Shown here one piece after another: positions 45,077-56,704 of a stretch of DNA of 64,000 nt. The DNA lies in NCBI GenBank assembly GCA_013368315.1, contig JAACJM010000173.1:109303-173302 (forward strand), given 5' to 3'. This stretch comes from Tetrapyrgos nigripes. Lineage: Eukaryota > Basidiomycota > Agaricomycetes > Agaricales > Campanellaceae. Position 1 is the first letter of the stretch. Each line of letters begins with the position of its first letter. The notes beneath the pieces are model-generated. The model did not search any database. It was not told where the DNA came from and saw nothing but the letters and a program-made list of their open reading frames with translations. The translations under genes were made by a program, and so were the position numbers.

Positions 45077-45878
45077 GAAAGTAGGGGAATGGGTGATTTT
45101 ATGGGGGGGATGTGGTAATTTTAATCTAGCCCTTTCAACGTGTTACTTTTAACAAACCCCAAGGTCAACGCGCATATCGATAGTGACTAAAAGGAGTGTA
45201 CTGTGTGAAGGGTGGAGTACAATAGAACAAAGCAAGGACCTGGACTTTTAGAAGTTTTCCCGTAGTGTGCCATGAGGCGATGTCCAGTATTCTGTAATGC
45301 GGCAGATATGGGTCAAGTTACAAAGACGGAAAACAATAGGTCTCAGCTTGACGCTTGAGGGCAGGACTTCCACGTAGCCTGGGATAATTCGGCTAGCACT
45401 TACCCCCATTCGTCTTCTCCAGCGTCTCTTCTGTCCTGCCTCCTCTCTGCGAGCCCAGAGGCTCTGAGCTTGGTTTAATTGCAGACCGTCGCTGGCTGAG
45501 ACTGTTGGAGGTACCGGAACGACGGAGTCTTAATGTAGACGGATTTATCCGAGTTTCCGTTCCGGACGTTTTGAGCGGCGCTCCAAATGGAGAAGGTTGA
45601 ATCAGAACCCCCATCTACAGCTTTCTGCAACGCTGTGTAGGGGACGTTTTGCACGCTGCAACCGCGTTATCTAGCATAAGGGTAAGCAACTTTTGTACTG
45701 AGACCGACCTTTCTTTTCAAGTCACTTTACAGGTCTTACTCAACTCAACCAGGGTCTTGGTGTCTCGTCGAATTAGAAATGTCCTTCAAAATTTCTCATA
45801 CTCGAATCCAGGTATGTCGTATCAATTCCTGTGTACTCACCTACCTAACGCAGCGAGTAGCGCTTAAAAGCACAAGCC
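45077..45878. other. Divergent intergenic region
   Basis: Upstream of both the YRTP-repeat gene (minus) and the MYND gene (plus), so it probably holds both promoters. A 73-codon minus frame (45393-45614, Arg/Ser-rich, MGVLIQPSPFGAP) has a GTAAGT donor near its end and might be a small exon, but nothing confirms it. Confidence 0.45.
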
Positions 45879-47952
45879 ATGGACGGAAATAATACCGCCA
45901 TGATGCACTTGGGCGTTATGACTGTGAAAGATCCTTCTCTTCTCCCAAGGACTCTTCTTCCGGTCATATTCCACCACACGTCCCGGACAGCGTCTAGAGC
46001 TGCTCAGTATACTGAACCGCTTCCTCCCTCCATTGGACCTCTAGCTTTTGCGGCATTGGATGTACTCGGTAGAGCTCTACTATATCCAAATCAACTGCGA
46101 CCGTCCCAAGCGATAAAAGCCAGACATGCTTCCTTGATCCTAGAGCACATCGAGGGCATATGGACATGGACACGTCATTTCATCACAACTGTGGTGGATA
46201 TTCCACTCGAGGAACTAGACCTTCAAGTCCAGGTATACGTTCACAGCGACCTCGAACATACGGTCACACGTCTCCTTGCGGCCATGATGGACCATGAGCC
46301 GCTTTGCTTCAGACTTCTCTCATATCCGGATTTCATGCCTGCTTTAGCACGCTTGAGCGTCCATGTCCTCGACTCGCGGTATCGTCATCAAGAGTCCTCG
46401 AAATCAAACATGATGAATGCTTTTGCGTATCTCCAGGACAAGGACTCCCATTTATGGCGTCCCCAAGTTGCAGAAGAATACCAAAAATTGGCTCATCTAT
46501 CCGTTCCACTATTTCTCAAGCCATTCACTGGCGCGAGACGACTCAACCGAGAACTGTTTCTGAAAGGCATAGCGGAACTTATCACCGACCTGGCACTATT
46601 CAAGAATTTTTATTCCTCCTCCCGACGTATGATGGGTCTATTGCTCAAAAACGACGCAGCTCGATGGCTGACTCACTTCACGTACCGTGCTTCCTGTTAC
46701 GCCCATTATTATTCCAGTGACACAGTGGACGTTCGCAAAAGGGCCACGTTCATAACAATATTATTCTTTCCATTGGAGTTCCTTAATGACGCCATTCGAT
46801 ATTTTGGATACGCGGCCATCGTCCAAGTCCTCCAGAACGATTTCCTACCCGCGGCAATCAACTGCATTATCAATTTCGTCCGAATTCCCAAAAATCCACT
46901 TCCGGAGCAGCTCATGCAGCTGTTTGACAGCATATCCAGATATTCGATCTATCTCCCCGTGATGAAATCATTGACTAGGCGTCGTCTGATTGTGGACAAT
47001 TCGGAGTTGAAGAAGTGCCTGAATATATCTCGCGACCCACCGGATGAAGGGTTACGTCGTGCCCTCGCAGGGTTTCTCGTAGTGATGGAAAGCAGAAGGA
47101 AAGTTAAAACGGCTTTCGACCGTCAGAGTGGTGGAAAGTTTTGCGAGAACGAGATGGTAGGCATTCTTTTCAGTGGGGCTTCTTGAATTGACTTACAATG
47201 TCTCTCCCTTCTGACTGTAGTGTCCCCATCATTTAACTGCTTGTGATCTCTCGAGAACAATGCAGCGATGCGCCGGATGTAAAAAGGCTCTTTACTGTAC
47301 AAGACGGTGCCAGAAAGACGCTTGGCATCATGGTCATCGGGAGCGATGTCTGTACGACACTCAACTTCGAAGATCCGAGGATTGTAGGTCCCATTCTTTC
47401 TCACATAGTACTTCTCTGACGATCCAGTCTGCTTTCGTGCTCCTCATGTTCCTAGCTTTCGCTATATTCGACACCGGTCAACTCAGCAGAGACCAACTTG
47501 CTTTCACCGACTTTATGATTCACCTTCAATATCATCAACATCGAGACCGAAATCTCGCCCTTTTGACGTCGACGACGACAGACTGCCCAAGCCCAAAATC
47601 AGAACACGCTCATACACCCACATCTACATCTACATCTACATCTTTTGACGACTCTGTCGATTGCCCTATCCTCAGGTTCAACTTCCGAGATTCAGATCCC
47701 GTCTCGATTCCGATGGAGTCAGCTAAAGTCGACGTTGCCTGGCTATCGGAATGTTGGACAGAAAATCATGAGGGGTTTGATTATGAACGAGTGTTGAAGG
47801 AACTCCGACGAAGGAAAGGAGAGGAAGACCCGATGTATGTGTTTGCTGTCCTTCCTAATGGCGAAGAGCTGGAGAAATTTACAAAGTTGACGAGGGTTGG
47901 GCCGAGATTAGCCATAGAGGAGGAAGGGATAGCATTAACAGACGATGAATAG
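45879..47952 (+). CDS. MYND-type zinc-finger protein
   Basis: Two exons, 45879-47156 and 47221-47952 (2010 nt, 669 residues), joined by a 64-nt intron placed directly before the zinc finger. Residues 1-426 are alpha-helical with repeat-like character and no recognised domain. The MYND finger covers about residues 427-468: CPHHLTAC, CAGCKKALYC, CQKDAWHHGHRERC, giving eight Cys/His ligands. MYND domains bind short proline-rich peptides and occur in many fungal proteins of unknown role. The C-terminal 200 residues contain a Ser/Thr-rich linker and a charged helical end. No SET domain is present, so it is not a SMYD methyltransferase. Confidence 0.85.
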
Positions 47953-47963
47953 GAAGATCAAAA

Positions 47964-49326
47964 TCAAACGCCTTTGGCTTGCTCCTCCAACCATTTCCAC
48001 AACTCATCGCTTTCTTCTTGATTCTCCGAAGCAGCAGATGCCTTACCGACACGCGCCCAGGGAATGAGGTACTGTGTAAATGTAAGCAGGCGAGATTTCG
48101 GATGTGACTCGATCTGACTGACCTGTCCATTCATCTCAGCCCCTTGGGGGGTTGTTCCTGCTCTGAGCTGCGTAAGAGCGCCTAATTCGACAGGATACAT
48201 GAAGAGAATTTTCTGAAAGTGCCATTGAATTTGGTGTCTCAAACGTTAATATCCACAGTAAGTTAGTACTGTAAACTCACGAATATAAACGCCATTATTG
48301 GAGGAAGGGAACGCGGAAGGTCCGAAGCTAGATTTCCAGGATTCAAAGACACGGACACGATTCCTTGGTCCCCATATCTCTTGGCCAATTCGTTTGAAAA
48401 GAGGACGTTTCCCTGTGTGATGGCAGAGTGCAAAAAGAATCAAAAATTCATGAGCCATTTGAGCCATTTTGAATGATTCGGTACGGCTGAGAGGATACGC
48501 ACAAATTTACTCTGATTATAGAGCCCAGGGAAACTCCCAATCTTCTTTCTCGCAGGAGTCTCTGAATGAGTTGAAATCAAGCTTCAGGCAGCCACGGTGA
48601 GCGCTTGAGGAGGTATTCACGACGCGGGCCTTTCCATCTTTACTAAAGTTTTGAGCCGTGGAAATGAGGGCTGGGAGGAGGAGTTTGGTCAGGTAGAAAT
48701 GGCCTACGCTCCACGGTGGCACTGTAAGAATTGGGATGGATTCACAATGAGAAAAAGACGACGCACCTAGCACATTAGTCCCAAACTGAAGATCATACCC
48801 TTGAGCAGTCAGATCTTCAAACTTTGGACCCATCACACCGCTGGTCGTAAATTAACCAAGCACATCTTAGTTATCATTATCTCAACACTGTAGAATGGGG
48901 AAGATAACATACGCATTATTAAACAAAACATCCAACCGCTCCTCCTTACTGCTAAACTCCTCAGCAGCAGCCTTTACCGACTTCAAATCCGCCAAATCCA
49001 GCTTCACCCACATAGCTTCTTTGCCAGTCTTTTGCCGTAAATCTTCAATAGCAGCTTCGGCTTTGGCTTGATTACATGCACCGAGGTAGACTTTTGCGTT
49101 TTTCTCGAGAAGAGCCTGTAGGTGTGATCGTGATCAACAGATTCATAGGACGTCAACAGCGGCATTAGGGTTCAGTTTGAATAGGTACCTTGACCGTCTC
49201 TTTTCCGATCCCAGTATTTCCTCCAGTCACAATCATAACCTTTCCTGTCAAATCGGGAATATCATCCGTGGTCCATTGGGGCTTTGGGGGGTATGCTTCG
49301 CTGATGATGGATAGCGTTGATCCCAT
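47964..49326 (-). pseudogene. Short-chain dehydrogenase/reductase, second copy, nearly intact with a 2-nt frameshift
   Basis: Seven exons: 49326-49189, 49115-48913, 48840-48767, 48703-48503, 48412-48281, 48212-48123, 48071-47964. They sum to 946 nt, 2 short of 948 (315 residues). The missing 2 nt lie near 48557 in exon 4, where the other copy reads GACTCCCCTGCG and this one GACTCCTGCG. Restoring the frame is not needed to see the motifs: TGGNTGIG for NAD(P), NNAGV, TSSS and YNQSK (catalytic Tyr and Lys) are all present, plus the WKWLEEQ end. These are classical SDR features of the retinol-dehydrogenase-like group. It could be a very recent pseudogene, a strain allele or an assembly error. Confidence 0.8.
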
Positions 49327-49402
49327 GAGGTTGACGTTCTGAGGGAGAAAGCCAGTAGAGTTTGTTGATCGAACGAGATGTTTTGGATACTCAAATGGCG
49401 CA

Positions 49403-49409
49403 TTTTATA
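49403..49409 (-). promoter_or_regulatory. TATA box of the second SDR copy
   Basis: TATAAAA on the minus strand, 76 bp before the ATG at 49326, in an otherwise unremarkable upstream region. Confidence 0.5.
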
Positions 49410-49680
49410 CTCTGAGTTGGCAATAGTCTGCAAATTGAGGACTGCGCCGCAGTGACGTAGTATCTACGTTGACTCGGCAGGTACCTGATTAGCTGAGCAT
49501 GATGACCCCAATGCCAGTGGCCATTGAACGCTTAAAGATCTTTATGTATTTCGCAGTACACCACAGCGCAGATCTCTCGGCACTCCTTATACACCTCGGT
49601 AGTCAAAATTGATATGCAGTAGTAGTAGTAAATTACTGGCTGGCCGAATGAGATTCAGTAGGAGTATCCTGACGTGTGTA

Positions 49681-51244
49681 CAGTAGACTCTGTCATAACG
49701 CATACCCCAAGGTTACAGGCCCAAGGTATGCACTATGGGAGAGTATGCACTAAGAGAGAGTCCGATAAAATCGGACCCAAATCGGCTAATGGTGACAAGG
49801 GTACTATTTTATCAAAAGTTACATAGCTGTAGTACCTACGCAGAAGAGAAGAAATCAGTAATCTGCGTGTCTACCATGTTTTGAGTCTCCTCCAAACGAG
49901 TCTGACGTCCGAAAGAAGTAAGGATGGCCTCCATTTTCCGAGCATATGGATCCTCCATGCTACGAACAAATTCCCGAATGGCAGACACAGCCTGTAGAGC
50001 CTCACGACGACTAGGGCGAGGCTGTACAGGAGCATCGTCGTCGACATCATCGTCACCGCCATTAATCTCGGCGGCCAACAGTTGGGCATCCCTGGACTTT
50101 ATTACAGCGTTGTGAATCCCCTCCAAATCACTGTCCCCGTTCATGTAATTGACCTCCTTGTCCGGGTTCAAAAGAGACTCGATTGTCATCCTGTTTCGCC
50201 TCTGGAGAGCCCCGGTGGCCTGGAAAGCATCTAGAGTCTCGTTGAGCTCAACTTCAACATCAGAAGAAGTGTTGAGAAGAGAAGTGATGGGAAGTGAGAC
50301 TGGCTCAGAGACAGCAGCAGTGTTGGAGGAATCTGGAAGGATACTGGCCTTATGAAAGCAGTTGGCTCTTGTTGTACAATCTACTGCCTTCCAGGCCTCA
50401 TCAGCAATGCGCATTGCTTTGAGCTGGTTGATATTGTAGGTTTGGGAAGGGGTAGTGCCAGAGTCATATAGGTCGATAGCCTGTTGAAAGTAACAACAAC
50501 AGTAGTGAGCCTTGAAAGTGCGAATGATGCCTTGGTCGCAAGGTTGGACATGAGCCATTAAGTTAGGTTCAAAGTTGATGACTCAGATGCACTCGAGGTC
50601 TTCGGGAGGAATATGACCAGAGAAGTTGTCCTTCAGTTTGTGATCCCACTCCCTAATCCATTCCTGATAAAGGACAGTGGTCATCCACACCTTGGCATTG
50701 TTACGATACCTAAAACCAAGCTGGGTACCACTTTTGTTTTTGAAAGCACGAGGCTTCTTAGCCTTCCCAATGATGAAAGCCTCCAACTTTTCAGAGCCAT
50801 CCACATTTGCTGTGAGAGCATATGTCAAACAAACTTTGCTCCCTTTTACACCAGATTGGCTTTGATCAGCCAGCCCAGAGTCAGGAGGCATGCTAAAACT
50901 GGGTTAAACTTCTTCTCTTCTCTGCAAAAAGCAGATACGCATGCATAGAAAAGCCCAGTCTCATCCATATTGAAGATGTCCTTCAACCTATACCCATACT
51001 GCTTGATGAGCCACTGGATCCGTTTCCGCTCAGCATCAGCAACTTCAGAAGAGGCTGACACCACCTCTTCATGCCTTCTGAAGTTTTTTAGGTTGTACCA
51101 GTCCTTCAAACTTGTCAGCCAACCGTCGCTCAAGTTCAGCCTATCTTCCTGCACTATCCCACATAGGTCTGCAAATGCTGTCCACTTTTGATGAAGAACC
51201 TCGCTAGTCAAGTTGATTTTGTCGCCCATAGCTTTCGAACCCAT
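49681..51244 (-). mobile_element. Pogo-like DNA transposon, truncated at its 5' end
   Basis: The 3' end is a pogo-type terminus, TA-CAGTAGACTCTGTCATAA (TA at 49679-49680). The matching inverted repeat at the other end is absent: after the transposase start at 51244 the sequence runs into the duplicated Hpc2-like fragment. The downstream flank is the promoter region of the SDR copy. Confidence 0.75.
49836..51244 (-). pseudogene. Pogo-like (DDE_1) transposase
   Basis: Three frames in order. 50846-51244 has part of a CENP-B-like DNA-binding region and the first catalytic motif, IFNMDETGLFYA. 50583-50891 begins MPPDSGLADQSQSG, continues with LTANVDGSEKLEAFIIGKA and has the second Asp in DNFSGHIPPEDLECI. 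49836-50558 has AHVQPCDQGIIRTFKAHYCC with the third Asp and an acidic C-terminus ending TQITDFFSSA. The break at about 50895-50940 looks like a retained intron (GTATCTG ... TTTTAG). A TGA at 50583-50585 replaces an expected Arg. The N-terminal DNA-binding domain is incomplete. Such enzymes cut and paste at TA sites. Confidence 0.85.
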
Positions 51245-51339
51245 AGGTCCATCATCTCAATCACGTCCGGATGCTGAATCTAACATGTCGCAGGTACCTT
51301 TCAAGTGTTTGCATGTCTGCGCAGCCTCCTTTCTGTACG

Positions 51340-51615
51340 AATCACACTGGTTGGGGTCTCCTTCTCCTTCTCCATGTTCCTCTTCGCCTTGGCCTGGTTC
51401 AGGTCCATGTTCTCCTTCCAAATCTTCCACATCCACATCCTCCGACACAGTGACCCTCAACTCTGAATCATCTGCATCCTGAGGAGCGTCTACGTCGACC
51501 ACTTCTACTGCTCTACCCACACCAGCGCCAACGCCAACAGTCCTCGTGTTTTGGGTGTTCGCACTACTCCTTCATCTATTATTATTGTTACTAGCATTGG
51601 CAGGGCTAGCATATG
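51340..51615 (-). pseudogene. Fragment copy of the Hpc2-like gene, inverted
   Basis: The reverse complement matches 39533-39870 of the Hpc2-like gene exon 1, from GCTAGCCCTGCCAATGCTAG to the acidic GEGE region, with about 85% identity by eye. It contains one instead of two copies of the DDSELKVIAEDV-type unit. No promoter or domain is included, so it is not a functional gene. It abuts the broken end of the pogo-like element. Confidence 0.85.
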
Positions 51616-53395
51616 GCAATAATACTGTCCAAAAATTCCAAACTGGCTTTTTTTGACTCTTTTTTGGCCATGTTTCTGGTTTTCCATGCAGGTTGGACTG
51701 ACTTCCAGAGTTTCTGTTTTTGTTTTTACACAGGTCCTTCCTCAAAACAAGTGATGAGCTTTTTTACACAGAAATTTCACAGGTCTGTCCCTTATGATGC
51801 CGTTTTCTTTGCAGGTTGATTTCCTTCGAATTGGGAACATTCAAAAGTTTACAGGTTACAAACTTCCACTGCGATGATGGCTACTAAATATTCACAGGTT
51901 TTATCAAAGGTCAATATTCTGTGGCTTTTTGTCAGGCACTGCATTAGGGTAGCCATTCGGCTCGTCGTGAACCACTCTGTTGGCTCAGAGCTCAAGTCAG
52001 AAAGGCATGTGACTTGAAGCCCCTATACACAACCTAATCTCATTTCTGCTTTTGTTCTCTCTGATGTGCCATGGTGGTGGATGTTTGCATCAGTGATTGA
52101 CAAGGATTGTCATGCTTGTTACATGTTGAGACAAACGAGTCACTGAACGCAATGTGATACCTTCTAGTGACTAGTATCTTGGATGCTTCCAGAATCTGCC
52201 ATTGCAATTCACAGTGCAGGGTTCGCTTTCGGATTCCAGAATCGTCAATTCATTATAACTTGAAACTTATTGCGAGAATGTATTAATTACAAGGCCTCTT
52301 AAAGGCAGAGTTAATTTATGTTGACCTTGAAATTTCTACCACAACCTCAAACTCTCACCCCTTTTCATTGCCACAGCTGGTCTTTGCCCTTCCTGACAAC
52401 AGATCCAAGGACTGTTGCCATCAATAACCACAATGTCATGCTAGGTCTGCTTAACGCCCTTCTTCCCTCTCACTTTCCACTGATTCTCCCTCCCTTCTGC
52501 ATAACCTGAGTTAGACTACGTGAAAGGGCCTTGTACTTTGCCATGCGAAGCAATGGCCCTTTGCCCCAGTAATTGGTACACGCAGCATAGATGATAGTCA
52601 TCAACACTTCTTGTCTCTTAACATATCCTTCACTATGAGCCTATTGAAGCAAATGAAGTGGTTGTGGGCCAGTGCTGATGCATGGTAAATACGAGGCCAT
52701 CACAGTCCAAGCTTTTAATGTACACATTGGAGAGCAAGTGGATTAGCAGAAAAGCCCCAGGCCCTGCCATTTTTTTGGGGCTGATGGGGCCTGTGGGGCC
52801 TGGCAGTCTCCTGTGAGCAGTGCTCCAACTCTCCTGCAGCATATAGAAGGAGAGACATGTAGATCACATCAGGCAGTGTCTCGTGCAGTGTCAGTAGCAA
52901 TTAAGAGTGGGTCCTATTTGTATATAGAGCACAGAGAATGATCTCCTTTTCATTCTTCCTTTCTTGCTTCCCATCATGCTGCTCTTCTTTAACATCTTTG
53001 TCACCACTAAATCACGTCCATACCATTGGCTCTCCAAGTCTCTCAGTCTTGTCATGTCAGATGGCATGGATCATGAGATGACAGTGTGCATCATGCCTTT
53101 CTTTTATTCCAGTTTTCACCTCACTCATTTTTACTAGGTTCTGGGAATACTTCAAACCCCCAAGCATCTATGCCACTTTGCAGGGGTATGATGGTGTGCA
53201 TCATATCTATTTTGTGGTCTAATATTGTGCTCACTCCCCCTTCACTGCTTCTTGAAGTTCTTTGTCTATACCATGGCTGCTTCATGCCTTTGCTTATAGG
53301 TTTATTTCCATTTTCAACACCTCTGCTGATTTTTGTTTGTCATCCTTGCTGGTGAGTTTTTTTTCGTCAACTCTTTATCACTCCATCTCTTTTTT
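51616..53395. other. Non-coding, repeat-derived
   Basis: No gene. It contains an inverted piece of the dispersed repeat (52070-52150) and a 45-bp motif at 52526-52570 that recurs inverted at 57228-57270. CpG is scarce from about 52.3 kb. Confidence 0.5.
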
Positions 53396-53400
53396 TTGGA

Positions 53401-53815
53401 GTAGGGGAGTCTCCTCCTACAGCCCCCTCTTCTGTGCTCTGCACATTGTCCCTTTTTTATTTACAGTAGGGGGAGTCTCCCCCTACAACCCCCTCTTCTG
53501 TGCTCTGCACATTGTCCCTTTTTTGTTTACAGTAGGGGGAAGTCTCCCCCTACAACCCCCTCTTCTGTGCTCTGCACATTGTCTCTTTTTTGTTTATAGT
53601 AGGAGGAAGTCTTCCCCTGCAGCCCCCTCTTCTGTGCTCTGCATGTCATCTCTTTTTTGTTTACAGCAGGGGGAAGTCTCCCCCTACAACCCCCTCTTCT
53701 GTGCTCTGCATGTCATCTCTTTTTTTGTGCACAGTAGGGGGGAAGTCTCCCCCTATAACCCCCCCTTTTGTGCTCTGCATGTTGTCTCTTTTTTTTGTAG
53801 GGGGAAGTTTCCTGC
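53401..53815. repeat. Minisatellite, about 7 copies of a 62-72 bp unit
   Basis: Each unit reads AGTAGGGGGAAGTCTCCCCC, then a CCCCCTCTTCTGTGCTCTGC segment and a T-rich spacer. Copies start near 53401, 53466, 53531, 53599, 53666, 53735 and 53796. The GGGGGAAGTCTCCCCC part is itself a short inverted repeat. Confidence 0.85.
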
Positions 53816-54105
53816 ACTCTTTTTTTTTCTTTTTTTTTTTCGGTTTTTCATACATATGTACATTCATCCATGGGTCCATTGTAGACTACTACATCAATGA
53901 AACACCACCTATAAACAAGTAACAGTGAGGGAACATATAAAAAATTCAATGAAAATCCATGTATTTTGTACGTACATGTGTGCAACATAGACAACTATAT
54001 CAATGAAACAGCACCTACAAACAAGTAACATTGAGGGAATGACTAGAAACACAACACGAATTAGCCACCAGTGATGGTATGTGCCACTGACAGGCCATGC
54101 CAATA

Positions 54106-54834
54106 GCAGGCTGTGAAGCCAAAAAAGTCAGTACAATGCTGAGAAAATAAAAGATTTACATGTACTTGAGGGTCAAATTGTGATGGTGGTACAGAATGAA
54201 GGTTGCCAACCACAAGGGTTTATAAACCTCAGTGAAAGGGACTGGTCACCTGAGAAAGTTGAACAGGAGTCGGGGGAAAGTCGGGGGTTGAGAGGTCACC
54301 CCTCTATAGGCATGCCCCTAAGGCCCCATCTCATGTGATCGAGCCCTGTCTCACTATCATGGGCCCCAGATTTTATATTGGACTGGGGCCTTTCTGCCAG
54401 CCTACTTATACACACATTGTTTTATTGGACTTCTTTGTACTTGAATCTTGATGGATGCAAAGAGAGGGGAAATAAATTGGACGCTATGATGCGTTGTAGA
54501 TGCTGCAAGTGTTGGGAAACAAAATGGAAAGGAAAGTTGATGAAGGTGGGAAGTATCTTTAGGTGTATAAGTGGACTGGCAGAAAGGCCCCAGTTCAATA
54601 TAAAATCTGGGGCCCATGATAGTGAGATGGGGCCTTAGGGTGAACTCCCAACCCCCAACTTTCCCCCAACTCCTGTTTGATTTTCTCAGGTGACCAGTCC
54701 CTTTCACTGAAGTTTATAAACCCTTGTGGTTGGTGACCTTCATTCTGTACCACCATCATAAATTGACCCTCAAGTACATGCAAATCTTTCATTTTCTCAG
54801 CATTGTACTGACTTTTTTTGGCTTCACAGCCTGC
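54106..54834. mobile_element. Foldback element with about 300-bp inverted arms
   Basis: The left arm, 54106-54417, and the right arm, 54550-54834, are inverted copies, starting GCAGGCTGTGAAGCC at each outer end and flanked by TA. Small indels separate them. The spacer of about 130 bp has no coding signal. Such long-arm structures behave as foldback or long-TIR MITE elements. Confidence 0.85.
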
Positions 54835-55079
54835 TAGCCAGAGACAGCACTGGATGCCTCTCCGAGTTTAACCAAAGGAAGGAATGAGCTAACTGAAATA
54901 AATCACTGGCTATCTCAAGCTCTAAATGGGCCTAAACAACTCATCCCATTCAATCCTTCATCTTCAAAACGAAAGCCAACTCAGACATTTACAAACCTCA
55001 TTTTAAATGAGGCTTTATTTGGACCAATCAGGATCATGAAGCAATATCTCCCTCTGCCATTTATTCTGAAACTGCACTG

Positions 55080-56670
55080 CTCCCCAGACCACCTGAAAAA
55101 CTACTCATCGATCTGGAAATCTGTCAAGCACTAGAGGTTCAGAAGGATTTCATCCAAGTTGACACTCCATACAACATCACATGCCTCAGAAATCTTCTCC
55201 ATGACCATCCTAACCCCACTTTCATCGAATCTGTCCTTCACTCTCTTGAATTTGGTTTTTGGCCTTGCCACTCAGGAGATTGGGAGGATGGGTTAGAAGA
55301 TCTGATGGACAATTATCCAATGGAGGAACCTGATCTCGACATCATATAGGCTTACAGAGATAAAGAGGTCAACAAAGGACAGTGGTCTCCACTGATTGAC
55401 CATGTGGTTCCTGGAATGAGGAATTCTCCAATGTTTGTGGTATGGCAAGGGGAACAGAAAGTAAAACCAAGAGTCATCACAGATTTATCTGGTTCAGGTA
55501 TCAATGAGGCAAATATGTCATATGATGAGATGCATTCTTTCAGTCTAGCTTTACATCAAGTGAAGCAACAATATCCTTCTTGTTGACTTCTCTTGTTCAA
55601 GAGCAATATTAAAGGTGCCTTCCCCACACTTCCAGTACATCTGATTTGGCAATTATGCCAAGTTGTCATCGTTGATGGTGCTTACCACATAGTCTGTTGA
55701 CTAGTCTTTGGAGGCTGTTCATCACCCTGTCTTTGGTGTGCACTGTCGAGTCTCATCTGTTGGGTCACTATTCACAAATTCAACATCAATGGTTTACACA
55801 TGTACATGGACAATTTTTTCAGCTGGGAGTTTGCAGACACTCTGGTTTTCTATCAGGGAATGCTATGACTGGTGAAGCAAGTTCAGCTCCTCATTCTATG
55901 GGAGTTTCTGGGATGCCCCTTCAAAGACACCAAACAAGAGCATGGATCAAGTCTAAAAATCATCAGCTTTTGGGTCGATGTTGATCATGGTTCCATGTCA
56001 CTTTCACCATCCTCCATTAGCAAACTCACAGATTGTATCTCCTCCTTCCTAAACACCCCCAACTGTTCCCCACCACTATGTGACTGGCTTTGTCTCAGTG
56101 GGCACATTAACTGGGCTCTGAATGTGTTACCATGGGGCCATCCTGCACTCTCTGAGCTGTACAGAAAATCTGGTTGCAAGTCTCACATGAAAGCGGGTGT
56201 TTCAATCAATGTCACTGTCAAGGAAGATCTCACCTGGCTAAAAACCATATTGCTGTCAGTGATTGGCATCACTTTCATTGATGATGGACACTGGATTGAC
56301 AGGGAAGCCAACATGGTCATTTGGACAGATGTGAGTCTCTTGAAAGCCTTAGTGTTCGTATATGCTGGCAATGGGTTCATCTACCCATTACATACTCCTG
56401 AAATGTCAGTTGACATTTTCTTTCTTAAGCTCTTAGTGATCCTGTCCTCCCTTCCCCATCCTCTGAAGAGAATCTTCATTTGGTGCAAGCCTTCCAATCT
56501 CTTCACAGAAAGAACCACATGCACACCTCCATGCTTCTCGCAGTTGCTGGCTTAGTACTTTGATGTGCATGTCTGTCATATTCCAGGTAAGAAAAACATT
56601 TGTGCTGACCTACTATCTCGTTTGTTATTGGAGGACTTTCAGTGCCAATTCCCTACCTAACATGTCTGCC
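55080..56670 (+). pseudogene. DIRS-like reverse transcriptase and RNase H region
   Basis: A reading frame with breaks gives a conserved lead-in (HPNPTFIESVLHSLEFGFWP), then DKEVNKGQWSPLIDHVVPGM, KPRVITDLSGSGINEANMSY, FKSNIKGAFPTLPVHLIWQL and HMYMDNFFSWEF. The RT catalytic box is YMDN instead of YMDD, so one metal-binding Asp is lost. Later, HVCHIPGKKNICADLLSRL is the end of the RNase H-like part. Stops include TAG near 55348, TGA at 55585 and 55697, and several others. The RT would normally copy the element RNA into a circular DNA intermediate. Confidence 0.7.
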
Positions 56671-56704
56671 ACTTTACTCCCCCTAGGGACCTCCTGCTGA
56701 CACA

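Noticed and set aside
53401..53815. CRISPR-like array
   Set aside because: Units are contiguous near-identical tandem copies without unique spacers, in a eukaryotic context.
53262..53922. ORFs of 212 and 110 codons with repeated Cys/Leu/Pro motifs
   Set aside because: They are the translation of the minisatellite; periodic copies of the same unit in two frames, no start context or domain.
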